A stretch of 64,000 bases of DNA, taken from positions 651,172-715,171 of the forward strand of contig JAENYK010000001.1 of NCBI GenBank assembly GCA_016841825.1. The letters are read 5' to 3'. The notes beneath the pieces were generated by a model that had not been told where the DNA came from, ran no database searches, and saw only the letters and a list, made by a program, of their open reading frames with translations. Positions 17,725-26,833 of the stretch are shown here, one piece after another. The DNA comes from Halothermothrix sp. (GTDB taxonomy: Bacteria; Bacillota; Halanaerobiia; DY22613). Positions within the stretch are counted from its first letter, which is position 1. Each line of letters opens with the position of its first letter. The translations under genes and the position numbers were made by a program.

Positions 17725-18504
17725 TTATTTTAAGCGTTTTTCAAGCCATGCTACAGTTTTACGAATAACTTCCTGTTCCCAATCAATTTTATTAAAAGTG
17801 TGGTCTGCATCTTCAACAATATAAAGTTCTTTATCTTCTACATTAAGTTTTTCATAATATAGTTTACCCTGTTCTACCGGGATAACCGTGTCTCCATTAC
17901 CATGGACAATCAAAACTGAACCATTATATTGTTGAATTACTTCTAGAGGGTTTAAAGAAGCCAATTCTTCTAAAAAACCTATACCAATTCTCCAACCTTT
18001 AAAATCCAATCCTCCCTGCTTTCTAGCCTGGTTCTTCATTACATCATAGGGAACTTCCTGGGTAAATGATTCAACCGGTTTTGCTAATCCAGACCAGAGT
18101 ACCAATGTTTGAACAACAGATTGGGCTACCAGATAAGTGGCAACACAAGCCCCCAGACTAAGACCCAAAACTCCTATCTTCTCTGGGTTTACCTGAGTAT
18201 TTTCTTTAAACCATCGCAAAGCTGTTAAAGCATCACTAATCTCTCCAGAGACAGTCATATCTTTAAAATCACCCTGGCTATCTCCAGAACCACGAAAATC
18301 AAAACGCAGACACCAAAAACCCAAATGAGCTAAAACCCTGGCTGTCTTAACAAATAATCGGTGAGGTTCATAACGATTACCAGTAAATCCATGAAGGAAG
18401 ATAATTCCAGGGCCTCTAACTCCACCTTCAGGTTCATGGACTATCCCAACTAATTGTTGACCTTCATTTTCAAAAACTACTGGACGTTCGACCAACAATT
18501 TCAC
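17725..18504 (-). CDS. Alpha/beta hydrolase
   Basis: 259 residues. Oxyanion segment FLHGFTGNRYEPHRLF, nucleophile elbow GLSLGACVA (Ser about 113), acid in VHGNGDTVIPVEQ and histidine in DADHTFNK complete a serine-hydrolase triad. The SGDSQGDF and EISDALTAL context resembles the acylamino-acid-releasing/dienelactone-hydrolase-like carboxylesterases. Substrate unknown. Start is the GTG at 18504 or the TTG two codons later; the AAAGGAGGTGA site fits the TTG spacing slightly better. Confidence 0.85.
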   Translation of the reverse strand: MKLLVERPVVFENEGQQLVGIVHEPEGGVRGPGIIFLHGFTGNRYEPHRLFVKTARVLAHLGFWCLRFDFRGSGDSQGDFKDMTVSGEISDALTALRWFKENTQVNPEKIGVLGLSLGACVATYLVAQSVVQTLVLWSGLAKPVESFTQEVPYDVMKNQARKQGGLDFKGWRIGIGFLEELASLNPLEVIQQYNGSVLIVHGNGDTVIPVEQGKLYYEKLNVEDKELYIVEDADHTFNKIDWEQEVIRKTVAWLEKRLK

Positions 18505-18686
18505 TCACCTCCTTTACATAATAATATTTGTTAAAATAATAAGATATGATTAATAAAATATAAGCAAATTTCGCACGCATACTAACAATTTATAGTGGTT
18601 TTCAGAATAGTTTTCGGCAATAACCTACATTTCCCGGGAAATATCGACTACTATTACCGTATTTTCTGTAATATTTCCCTTTCCCC

Positions 18687-19832
18687 TTATTGAGTTACTT
18701 TACCGTAATAGTAACGGGGAACCCGTTTGTTAACCAGACAGACTATCTCATAGTTGATAGTTCCAATCCAGGATGCCATCTCTTCAGCACTAATAAACTC
18801 ATCCCCCTGTCTCCCCAATAGTACCACCTCATCACCCACTTCTACGCTGGGAATATCGGTGACATCAATCAGACATTGATCCATACACACCCGTCCGATA
18901 ATCGGAGCGCGTTGACCTTTCACCAGAACCTGCCCTTTGTTCGATAATTGCCGGGAATAACCATCAGCATAACCCAATGGAAGTGTAGCTATAACAGATT
19001 CTCTCCTGGTTATGAACGTTTTCCCATAACTGACCCCTGTTCCCAGTGCTACCCGCTTACTGTGAACAATACGGGCTTTCCATTCCATCACAGGTCTAAT
19101 ATCGATATCATGATCAACCTCTGCTGAAGGCCAGAGACCGTAAGACATAATACCCGGACGTATCAGATCATACTTATACTGCGGAAGATCAATAATTGCA
19201 GCACTATTAGCCACATGTTTAATCGCTATCTCAATACCTCTGGATTCAATATCTGCTAAAGCCTGACAATAACGATGTACCTGCCTTTCAGTATAACTTT
19301 TATCCGCTTCATCAGCAGTAGCAAAATGTGTCATCAGACCTTCCAAATTTATATTAGGCAAGGATACAATTTGGGCAGCAATCTCTCCGGCTTCTTCTGG
19401 CATTACACCAACCCGCCCCATACCTGTATCTATCTTCAAATGAACTTTAACTGTTTTACCCTTCTTTTCAGCTATCTCTGAAAGAGTTCGAACAGTCTCC
19501 AGATTGAAAACAGTCTGGATCAGGTTATAATCTACCACCTGTTCTAACTGACTCTCCAGTGTCCCGCCCAGGACCTGAATCGGCGAAGTGAAACCTGCAT
19601 CTCTCAGTTCAATTCCCTCATCTACGATAGCAATCGCCAATCTCTCAGCACCACCCAATAGACTCGCTCTGGCTACCGGAATAGCCCCATGACCATATCC
19701 ATCAGCTTTAACAACAGCCATTATTTTAGTATCAGGATAACGTCCTTTGATCACCTTAATATTATGAGTATAATTGTCCAGGTTTATTTCAGCCCAGACT
19801 GGGCGTAATGGTTTTTTCATCTTTCCTGTCAT
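18687..19832 (-). CDS. alr: Alanine racemase
   Basis: 381 residues. The PLP lysine lies in AVVKADGYGHGA, the catalytic tyrosine in TGVSYGKTFITRRES, and the substrate-loop RVCMDQCLIDVTDI is intact, so it should supply D-alanine for peptidoglycan. Its start overlaps the 3' end of the NAD(P)H-hydrate repair gene by 44 bases, implying coupling in an acpS-nnrDE-alr operon. Confidence 0.96.
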   Translation of the reverse strand: MTGKMKKPLRPVWAEINLDNYTHNIKVIKGRYPDTKIMAVVKADGYGHGAIPVARASLLGGAERLAIAIVDEGIELRDAGFTSPIQVLGGTLESQLEQVVDYNLIQTVFNLETVRTLSEIAEKKGKTVKVHLKIDTGMGRVGVMPEEAGEIAAQIVSLPNINLEGLMTHFATADEADKSYTERQVHRYCQALADIESRGIEIAIKHVANSAAIIDLPQYKYDLIRPGIMSYGLWPSAEVDHDIDIRPVMEWKARIVHSKRVALGTGVSYGKTFITRRESVIATLPLGYADGYSRQLSNKGQVLVKGQRAPIIGRVCMDQCLIDVTDIPSVEVGDEVVLLGRQGDEFISAEEMASWIGTINYEIVCLVNKRVPRYYYGKVTQ

Positions 19833-21381
19833 CTCCCATCTTCCTATCTAATTGATTAAAGGCCATAGCCAAACCTTCCAGAAGATCACCAGCGATTAGC
19901 GAACGTGGATTGTCCATCTCCGCAATCAGATCCCCAGATAGTCCATGAAGATAAACCCCGGCAGCAACAGAAAGGGGGTCTTCATATTGAGCCAAAAGCC
20001 CACTAATAATTCCGGTCAGCACATCACCAGTTCCCCCGGTAGCCATACCCTGATTGCCCGTACTATTAAAATAAATCTGACCATCAGGAAAAACAGTAAG
20101 AGTAGGTACTCCTTTTAAAACAAGCACTACTCCATATTCCCGGGCAAATCTTTCCGCTAACCCTACCCGATCCTCCTGAATCTCCGCGACACTTAATCCC
20201 AATAGATGAGCCATCTCTCCCGGATGGGGTGTCAAAATAGTTAAAGCTTCCCTGTTTTTTAGATCATTCAAAACCGGCTGAGAAAGGTTGTTCAATCCAT
20301 CAGCATCGATCACCAGAGGTACTGATAACTCCCTAATCAGAGTCTGAGCCAGATGCTCTAAGCCGTCAGATTGACCCAGACCCGGTCCAAAAGCTACCAC
20401 ATCAGCATTAGCCACAAGACGTCGAATTTCCTCTATTCCTGTAACTGCCAACTGTCCATTGGCTTCCGGTAAAGGTCTGGTCATCACCTCTGTCAACTTA
20501 GCTTCCATAATCTGATTCAAGCTAGCCGGAATCCCCAAAGTGACCAGACCAGCCCCACTTCGCAAAGCAGCTTCTGCAGTCAAAGCAGCAGCACCTGTCA
20601 TTCCTATGGAACCAGCCAGAACTACCACTCGTCCAAAAGTACCTTTATGACCTTCATCAGGACGCTCTGGTAGTAATTGTTTACATAACTCTCTATTCAT
20701 CCAGAAACGTCGAATATTAGCTTGATGTACAACTTTCTCCGGAATCCCAATATCCACGACCTTCAAATCTCCAACATAACTCCTTCCAGGATAAAGCAGC
20801 AAGCCTACTTTAGGTAATCCAAAGGTGATTGTCAGGTCAGCTCTAACTGTTGCTCCCAGGGGCTTACCTTTTAAAACATCCAACCCAGATGGAAGATCAA
20901 TAGCCGCAACCCTTTGGGATGATTGATTAACCAGTTCAATTGCTACATAACTTAAACCTCGCACTTCACCTTTAATTCCTGTTCCCAAAATACCATCAAT
21001 AATCCAGGAATACTGACCGATTCCATTCCAGAATTCTCTGAGCTCTCCCTCGGTATGTACTTCCACAACTTCAGCATCTAAATTATATAAAATATCTAAA
21101 TTTACTTTGGCATCACCTTGAATCTCATTGCGAGATGCCAAAAGTAAAGTTGTACAGTCATATCCCCAACGTTCCAACCAGCGATGAATGACAAAACCAT
21201 CACCTCCATTATTACCTTTTCCAGCAATGATCAGCATTCTGCCAGGTGATTTCACTAACTCTGCGATCTCCAGAGCAGATCGCAAACCTGCATGTTCCAT
21301 CAAGACCACTCCCGGAATACCCAGCTCCTCAATAGTCATCCGATCAAATTCTCGCATTTCTTCACCAGTAACTATTCGCAC
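19789..21381 (-). CDS. nnrDE: Bifunctional NAD(P)H-hydrate epimerase/dehydratase
   Basis: 530 residues. The N-terminal YjeF epimerase half has IAGKGNNGGDGFVIHRWL and IDLPSGLDVLKG; the C-terminal ribokinase-like dehydratase half has LTPHPGEM, LVLKGVPTLT and TGGTGDVLTGIISGLLAQ. The enzyme repairs hydrated nicotinamide cofactors. Head-to-tail overlaps with acpS upstream (10 bases) and alr downstream give a tight operon. Confidence 0.95.
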   Translation of the reverse strand: MRIVTGEEMREFDRMTIEELGIPGVVLMEHAGLRSALEIAELVKSPGRMLIIAGKGNNGGDGFVIHRWLERWGYDCTTLLLASRNEIQGDAKVNLDILYNLDAEVVEVHTEGELREFWNGIGQYSWIIDGILGTGIKGEVRGLSYVAIELVNQSSQRVAAIDLPSGLDVLKGKPLGATVRADLTITFGLPKVGLLLYPGRSYVGDLKVVDIGIPEKVVHQANIRRFWMNRELCKQLLPERPDEGHKGTFGRVVVLAGSIGMTGAAALTAEAALRSGAGLVTLGIPASLNQIMEAKLTEVMTRPLPEANGQLAVTGIEEIRRLVANADVVAFGPGLGQSDGLEHLAQTLIRELSVPLVIDADGLNNLSQPVLNDLKNREALTILTPHPGEMAHLLGLSVAEIQEDRVGLAERFAREYGVVLVLKGVPTLTVFPDGQIYFNSTGNQGMATGGTGDVLTGIISGLLAQYEDPLSVAAGVYLHGLSGDLIAEMDNPRSLIAGDLLEGLAMAFNQLDRKMGDDRKDEKTITPSLG

Positions 21382-21779
21382 ACTATTGCCTCCTTTCCTT
21401 CTAAAACCACAAAAGCAATAGAATAATTATCACTATGGGACAGACTAAGGTGAATCCGTTCAATTCTCTTCTCAGTGACCATCTCCTTCACTCTACCGCT
21501 GATTTCGAAGTATGGCGCACCTAAAGAATCATTCCTTACCTCCAGATCATGAAAATTCATCTTGCGAAATCCTGTTCCTAAAGCCTTAACCAGAGCTTCT
21601 TTTGCTGCAAAGCGGGCGGCATAGTGTTGGGCCTTAAGCCTATTTTTCGGATATCTATCACAGTAATTTCTCTCATCTGCAGTAAAAATACGGATAAAGA
21701 AAGCAGTCTCCTGCTGATCTAACAATTTTTCAAAACGATAATTTTCAGCGATATCAACTCCGGTTCCCAGAATAACCAT
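21372..21779 (-). CDS. acpS: Holo-[acyl-carrier-protein] synthase
   Basis: 135 residues from the ATG at 21779, seven bases after AGGAGGT. GTGVDIAENYRFEKLL and ARFAAKEALVKALGTGF contain the Mg-binding Asp and Glu of AcpS, which attaches 4'-phosphopantetheine to acyl carrier protein; HLSLSHSDNYSIAFVV closes the fold. First gene of the acpS-nnrDE-alr operon. Confidence 0.95.
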   Translation of the reverse strand: MVILGTGVDIAENYRFEKLLDQQETAFFIRIFTADERNYCDRYPKNRLKAQHYAARFAAKEALVKALGTGFRKMNFHDLEVRNDSLGAPYFEISGRVKEMVTEKRIERIHLSLSHSDNYSIAFVVLEGKEAIVCE

Positions 21780-21967
21780 TATCATACCTCCTCAACAAAA
21801 AACTTCTCAACCGATACCTATTAGTATTCTTCCAAAATATCCATGTAATAAACTTTCGGTATTCTAGTGCAAAATCCTTTTTCAAAATTCTCTAAAATGA
21901 AGTAGGATTCAAAAGATTGGACAAGAATATATATAAAGAACGCTAATCGAATAGAGGTGATGTATTG

Positions 21968-22492
21968 ATGAAGTTCTCCTATCAGGGAATCACTCCAAAA
22001 GTAGCAGCTGATGTCTTCATTGCTCAAGGTGCGCAGATAATAGGTAATGTGGAGATTGGTCAAGGTTCCAGTATCTGGCCCAATGCAGTACTGCGGGGCG
22101 ATGTAGCCAGGATTACTATCGGCCAGAAGACCAACATTCAGGATAACTCAACTCTCCACGTTGACAGTAAATATTCATTGACTATTGGCAACGAGGTAAC
22201 TATTGGTCATAATGCGATCCTTCATGGATGCACCATTGGAGACAATGTCCTAATCGGTATGGGAGCCATCGTTCTGGATGGCGCTAAAATTGGCGATCAA
22301 TGCCTAATAGGCGCTGGTTCACTCATTCCCCCGGGAAAAGAGATTCCTCCACGAAGCCTGGTTGTCGGATCTCCAGGTCGGGTCAAACGTACTCTTAATG
22401 ACACCGAAATTACAGCTCTCAAAACTTCTGCTTCTGGCTATGCTCAAAAAGCACAAATTTATCTATCCGAAGTACAGGTTATTGAGGACTAG
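21968..22492 (+). CDS. Gamma-class carbonic anhydrase family protein
   Basis: 174 residues of left-handed beta-helix hexapeptides (IIGNVEIGQGSSIWPNAVLR, VTIGHNAILHGCTIGDNVLIG). The three zinc histidines of the gamma-CA family fit STLHVD, TIGHNAILHG. Relatives (YrdA/PaaY) bind metal and may have carbonic anhydrase or thioesterase activity. Alone on the plus strand; GAGGTG upstream, a TTG directly before the ATG is an alternative start. Confidence 0.9.
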   Translation: MKFSYQGITPKVAADVFIAQGAQIIGNVEIGQGSSIWPNAVLRGDVARITIGQKTNIQDNSTLHVDSKYSLTIGNEVTIGHNAILHGCTIGDNVLIGMGAIVLDGAKIGDQCLIGAGSLIPPGKEIPPRSLVVGSPGRVKRTLNDTEITALKTSASGYAQKAQIYLSEVQVIED

Positions 22493-22528
22493 ATACTACT
22501 GCGATCGGTTAATACTATCCTGCAAACC

Positions 22529-22566
22529 AAAACCCCTACTATTATCAGTTAACTGTAGGGGTTTTT
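22529..22566 (+). terminator. Terminator after the gamma-CA gene
   Basis: AAACCCCTAC and GTAGGGGTTT stem (10 bp) followed by TTTTT. Confidence 0.9.
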
Positions 22567-22645
22567 CAATGTTCAATTAGCAATCCAATTTAAAACATTC
22601 AATTTATCATCTCGCAAATTTGCCATATACAAAACCGAATTTAAA

Positions 22646-23413
22646 TTACTTTTGCGATCTCTTTTCGCGAATCTTTTCCTTCAGCTTCTTGGAAGATTCT
22701 TTCATTTTGTCTTCAACTTCCTGTATTGCTCTTAACCTATCCTCTCCGTAAACTTTAAACGTAAAGATAGTATTCACCCAATCCATAAACATAATAAACA
22801 GGATCGGAATAACTACCCAGACTCCTCTATATATCCACCCATAACCCCATAATGGTAAAAGCTTAACCAGTAAAAAAGGCAGTTTAACAACTATATAAAT
22901 TGCTAACATCCATTCAAACCTGGCTAACATAAAAACATTTCTGGTTCTGAAGGCTTTACCCACACCCTTATCTTCCCAAAAAATAGCCTCAAAAATCAGA
23001 AAAATAAATAAATATTCATTGATCCACATCCAAAAATATGGTACAAAAGATGGGATAACGAAGTATCTCTCCAGAATTGTTAGAGGGATAATACTGACTA
23101 AGGACACGATCAATAATTGAAGCAACATATATTTCACCATTATCCAAAAGTTCCGTACAACCCCTTTGGTAACAATATCTTTAGGAGGTTCATTCCGCCG
23201 CAAAAGATGGATAACCAGATAACCAATTCCTCCCAGAGCAGCTAATCTGCTAACAAAAAAAAGTGGTGTAAGAATCAAATTTGAAGTATCACTAAGATAA
23301 TAGAAATCAAAAAACGTTGGTAGATTACTGAATAAAAAAAGCAGAATAAACTGAGGATAACTAATGGCCAGTTTAAATGCTTCTCCATAAATCCTGGCAT
23401 ATTTTTTAATCAT
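22646..23413 (-). CDS. Uncharacterised polytopic membrane protein
   Basis: 255 residues with roughly six hydrophobic spans (for example FILLFLFSNLPTF, LLIVSLVSIIPLTIL, YLFIFLIFEAIF, IPILFIMFMDWV) and a lysine/arginine/glutamate-rich C-terminal helix (EDKMKESSKKLKEKIREKR), probably cytoplasmic. I do not recognise a family. AAGGGGG lies eight bases before the ATG. Upstream is a chain of very short reading frames that may be co-transcribed. Confidence 0.7.
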   Translation of the reverse strand: MIKKYARIYGEAFKLAISYPQFILLFLFSNLPTFFDFYYLSDTSNLILTPLFFVSRLAALGGIGYLVIHLLRRNEPPKDIVTKGVVRNFWIMVKYMLLQLLIVSLVSIIPLTILERYFVIPSFVPYFWMWINEYLFIFLIFEAIFWEDKGVGKAFRTRNVFMLARFEWMLAIYIVVKLPFLLVKLLPLWGYGWIYRGVWVVIPILFIMFMDWVNTIFTFKVYGEDRLRAIQEVEDKMKESSKKLKEKIREKRSQK

Positions 23414-23492
23414 AACTTTGCCCCCTTAAAACGACAGTGATACAGTAATAATTCGTCGTAGAATAGCATCCTCCTGCCCCTGAAGGGTTATT

Positions 23493-23615
23493 TTACCTAC
23501 GAGAGTTATACCAGTGTTGCAAAATAAGTTTTAAGCATCTATAACTGTACTTCATACTAACCCATAACAATCGGAATTCAAACAGCAAAAAAATCGCATA
23601 TTCGATAGTCTTCAT
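23493..23615 (-). CDS. Possible 40-codon small protein
   Basis: ATG preceded by AAAGGAGAAGAAG; reads MKTIEYAIFLLFEFRLLWVS then MKYSYRCLKLILQHWYNSRR. A hydrophobic N-terminal helix followed by a basic, aromatic tail suggests a small membrane-associated peptide. Its ATG overlaps the TGA of a 13-codon frame (23612-23653) that has its own GGGAGGTGAAGATTTG site, suggesting coupled translation. No homology recognised; it may be spurious. Confidence 0.4.
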   Translation of the reverse strand: MKTIEYAIFLLFEFRLLWVSMKYSYRCLKLILQHWYNSRR

Positions 23616-23653
23616 CTTCTTCTCCTTTCATGACTAACTAAGTACAAATTCAT

Positions 23654-24099
23654 CAAATCTTCACCTCCCTGGTACTTTGCCAAGATAGTTATGACCTTTT
23701 GTCAACATATCAATCATCTTAATTATACTGAAGCCCACAAAAATTGTCAATATATATTTTGTATTTTGTCATTCGGCAATAATAAAAATAATCTCTTTTC
23801 CCGATTTTTCACCATCTATAGTATTTTTTACTTATATAACAAAACAAAAAATTTAGTAACTGACAGATAAACGAACCTATTACTACAACAAATGATCATA
23901 TTTCTCCTATTCAACTTTTCAATAACTATTTTAGAGCATAAAAAATATTTTTTCTTTTTTTGAATCAACTTTTTGCAATCCGAACACTTATAGAAGATAG
24001 ATTCCAATCAGTTATACAAATGATATAAAACAGATAAATATAAACAATCATCCACTCTATAATGCCTAAATACAATATTGTATCAAGTCTTCCAAAATG
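23654..24099. other. AT-rich intergenic region
   Basis: About 450 bases of very AT-rich sequence ahead of the XRE regulator. Apart from the upstream promoter/ribosome site of the short-ORF chain at its left edge I see no gene, RNA or repeat. Confidence 0.5.
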
Positions 24100-24128
24100 T
24101 TGACAATTGTATATTAGTGCTATATAAT
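24100..24128 (+). promoter_or_regulatory. Consensus sigma-A promoter of the plus-strand XRE gene
   Basis: TTGACA, 17-base spacer, TATAAT, exact consensus, 36 bases ahead of the ATG. Confidence 0.9.
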
Positions 24129-24164
24129 TTTTATTAAAGTAAACCTAAAAGTGGTGATACACTC

Positions 24165-24686
24165 ATGAAAGACATCTCCTATGTTGGTCAAAAACTTCGA
24201 CAATTGCGGGAAAAACGAGGATTAACTTTAGCAGAAGTAGGCAAAGCCATCGGCAAATCGCCCTCCCTAATCGGTTCCGTTGAGCGAATTGACCGCTGTC
24301 CCTCCCTCTCCTCGGTGCTTGAATTAGCTGAATTCTACGAAGTACCTCTCAGTTTCCTTTTTGAAGACGACTTAGACAAATATCAGAAAGGAATCGGTGA
24401 ACAAGTTGAGAAAATCATGACTCAAAAAAGTATCTCAACTTCGGAACTGGCCCGCAAAACAGACATTAACTATTTCAAACTTGCTGACTTTCTGCTTGGC
24501 CAAACCAGCCTAACCCTGGATCAGTTAGAAATCCTCGCCAACTATCTTAATATCCCAGTAAAACATATTATTCCCCAGGCTGTGCGCTATCTAAGTCATA
24601 TCAAACGTTATCTGGAAGCTCTCGGTTTAGATAATGAATCAACAACCAATATCCTTAATTATATTGACAGTAGACTAGAAAACTAA
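24165..24686 (+). CDS. Two-domain XRE-family regulator (paralogue A)
   Basis: 173 residues with two helix-turn-helix units: residues about 8-62 (LRQLREKRGLTLAEVGKAIG, PSLIGSVERIDRCPSLSSVL) and a diverged second one at about 80-130 (VEKIMTQKSISTSELARKTD). The C-terminal helix (RYLSHIKRYLEALGLDNE) may dimerise. A close paralogue lies downstream on the opposite strand, converging on it. Both have perfect promoters, so they are likely well expressed and may cross-regulate. Targets unknown. Confidence 0.82.
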   Translation: MKDISYVGQKLRQLREKRGLTLAEVGKAIGKSPSLIGSVERIDRCPSLSSVLELAEFYEVPLSFLFEDDLDKYQKGIGEQVEKIMTQKSISTSELARKTDINYFKLADFLLGQTSLTLDQLEILANYLNIPVKHIIPQAVRYLSHIKRYLEALGLDNESTTNILNYIDSRLEN

Positions 24687-24883
24687 GAGTGCCTATTTAG
24701 CTAACACACTCTAATCACACTTCCAAAAGCTTTTCCATAAGTGAGCTTCTTTATTTTCCTGATAATTCTTTAAAATTTATCAGAAAAAGCACCTCTAAAC
24801 ATACAAAAATACCCCTATATTGTCATTTGACAACGTAGGAGCGATAATCAATTATTCCTATAGACAGTTAAGTATCACACTTT

Positions 24884-25405
24884 TTACAATTCAAATTTAC
24901 TATCAATGTACTCTAAGATATTTTGAATCGATGCTTTATCCAACCCTAATGCATCCAGGTAATTTTGAATATGTCTTATGTATCGGGCTGTATTCGGAAT
25001 TAACTTCTTTAATGGAATATCTATAAAATTAGTAATAATCTTCAACTGGTTCAGAGACAACTTCTTTCTTCCTTTAAAAAAATCAGCCAACTCAAAATAA
25101 TTTATCTCAGTTCTTTTTGCCACTTCAGCAATTGATATTTTTCTCTCCGCCAGTATCTCTGTGAGCCTATTCGCTAAATCCTGTTGATACTCACTAATAT
25201 CATTATCAAACAAAAATACCAGTGGCACTTGATAAAACTCTGCTAACTCGATCAATGAATATAATGACGGAAAGCGATCCGTTCTCTCCACAGCTCCAAT
25301 TAACGAAGCTGATCTTCCAACTGCCTCTCCTACTTCAGCCAGAGTTAGACCCCTCTTCAAGCGCAGTGTTCTTAATTTTTCCCCAACATAAGATAAATCT
25401 TGCAT
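24884..25405 (-). CDS. Two-domain XRE-family regulator (paralogue B)
   Basis: 173 residues from the ATG at 25405, seven bases after GGAGGG. Aligns end-to-end with the neighbouring plus-strand gene: QDLSYVGEKLRTLRLKRGLT versus KDISYVGQKLRQLREKRGLT and matching ends (YIRHIQNYLDALGLDK versus YLSHIKRYLEALGLDN). Same two HTH units and C-terminal helix. The pair is convergent with about 200 bases between them, an inverted duplication that has since diverged. Confidence 0.82.
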   Translation of the reverse strand: MQDLSYVGEKLRTLRLKRGLTLAEVGEAVGRSASLIGAVERTDRFPSLYSLIELAEFYQVPLVFLFDNDISEYQQDLANRLTEILAERKISIAEVAKRTEINYFELADFFKGRKKLSLNQLKIITNFIDIPLKKLIPNTARYIRHIQNYLDALGLDKASIQNILEYIDSKFEL

Positions 25406-25440
25406 CTGTAAACCCTCCATCAGTTTTTACTTTTATAAAA

Positions 25441-25469
25441 ATTATACAGTTATAATGTATTTATGTCAA
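25441..25469 (-). promoter_or_regulatory. Consensus sigma-A promoter of XRE paralogue B
   Basis: TTGACA (25464-25469), 17-base spacer, TATAAT (25441-25446) on the minus strand. Confidence 0.9.
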
Positions 25470-25545
25470 TACTTGCTGGAGTATCTTTTGCAGATGTCGC
25501 CGAAGTTATACCAATAGTACTCATTATCACTGCATTCTGCCCATA

Positions 25546-25575
25546 AAAAAGCCCTACCCAATAGAGTAGGACTTA
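25546..25575 (-). terminator. Terminator of the PrsA-like gene
   Basis: AAGTCCTAC pairs with GTAGGGCTT (one G-T pair) followed by TTTTTTA on the minus strand. Confidence 0.85.
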
Positions 25576-25583
25576 TCTTCGAC

Positions 25584-26558
25584 CTATAGTCTGATCTCAA
25601 TCTCAGCATTAGTTTTCAGATCATTAACGAACTGATTCCAAATATCATCTCTTTTTTGTTCCAGCAGACCTGTTTTAATCTGATCTTTAGCTTCTTCAAA
25701 TGGAACAATACTTTCAGGTTGAATCTCATCAACTTTGATAATATGGAAACCATAGTCTGTTTGCACAATGTCACTAACTTCTCCGGCCTGCATGGCAAAA
25801 GCGGCTTCCTCAAACTCAGCAACCATCTGACCCTTACCAAAGAAGCCCAGATCACCACCATCAGGGCCAGTAGGGCCAGTGGAGTACTCCTTAGCCATCT
25901 CGGCAAAGTCAGCACCATCTTTGATTTTAGCCAATACTTCTTCGGCCTGTTCCCTGGTAGGTAGAAGAATATGGCGAGCATGTACTTGCTTATCTTTCTG
26001 AAAGTATGTCTGATTATTCAAGTAATATTCCTGGACCTCTGAATCTTCAATCGCTGCATCCTTGACTATTTCATCTCTCAACAACCCTATTGCCATCATG
26101 CCACCATTCTGCTCCAGAAAGAACTCCTGATAATCATCTAGAGATTCAAAACCCTGCTGTTGCAAAATAGAAGTAAGTTGATCCTCGGTTAAATTATTCT
26201 GCTTGATAACAGTACCTAACTGTTCTCTGAACATAGCAAGCTGGTCCTCTTTTGTTAAGATTATACCTCTTTGTTCTACCTCTTGATTCAATAAAATTTG
26301 ATAAATATACTCATCTAACTTAGCTTTCCGATACTCATTTAATAGATCCTGCCCTGATTCAGTAGAGAAAAGTAAACTTGCAAATTGTTGGTCCATCTGA
26401 TAAATTTGCATAACTAACTGAGAAATATTAGCATTAGAATCAAGTTCATCAGCGGTGATCTCTTGACCTTGAACCACAGCAACAACTGCATCATCTGCCA
26501 TAACCGGAAGAGCAAAACATACTACAAGAAATACTAAAAAAACTACTTTTTTCATCAT
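25584..26558 (-). CDS. Exported parvulin-type peptidyl-prolyl isomerase (PrsA/SurA-like)
   Basis: About 324 residues from the ATG at 26558 (GGAGGATAATATTT upstream). Signal peptide MMKKVVFLVFLVVCFALPVM without a lipobox cysteine, a SurA-type N-terminal helical domain, then a rotamase domain: ARHILLPTREQAEEVLAKIK, GPDGGDLGFFGKGQMV and YGFHIIKVDE. Assists folding of exported proteins. Absence of a lipobox means it is probably periplasmic/soluble rather than an anchored PrsA. Confidence 0.9.
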   Translation of the reverse strand: MMKKVVFLVFLVVCFALPVMADDAVVAVVQGQEITADELDSNANISQLVMQIYQMDQQFASLLFSTESGQDLLNEYRKAKLDEYIYQILLNQEVEQRGIILTKEDQLAMFREQLGTVIKQNNLTEDQLTSILQQQGFESLDDYQEFFLEQNGGMMAIGLLRDEIVKDAAIEDSEVQEYYLNNQTYFQKDKQVHARHILLPTREQAEEVLAKIKDGADFAEMAKEYSTGPTGPDGGDLGFFGKGQMVAEFEEAAFAMQAGEVSDIVQTDYGFHIIKVDEIQPESIVPFEEAKDQIKTGLLEQKRDDIWNQFVNDLKTNAEIEIRL

Positions 26559-26833
26559 AAATATTATCCTCCTCGAATATATTTCTAAGTACTGTTTATC
26601 CGTACAACTAGTCATTCAGTGTACGATCCATTTTTTTGAATTCACCTCAGTGAATTACCTTCTATGTTACCGGACTTATCCTCCTTTCTTAAACGGAAAA
26701 AATGCTGAACATTACATTATATTTTCAATACAAGATAACCAATCACCTGCATACAATTTTAGAAAATTCATCCCAATTAGAATCAAAATTCAAAATTCGA
26801 ACTCAATCTATGAATAGAGACATTCACTCCCAT

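Noticed and set aside
21821..22063. Minus-strand frame antisense to the gamma-CA gene
   Set aside because: Antisense shadow; the plus-strand hexapeptide-repeat protein is clearly the gene.
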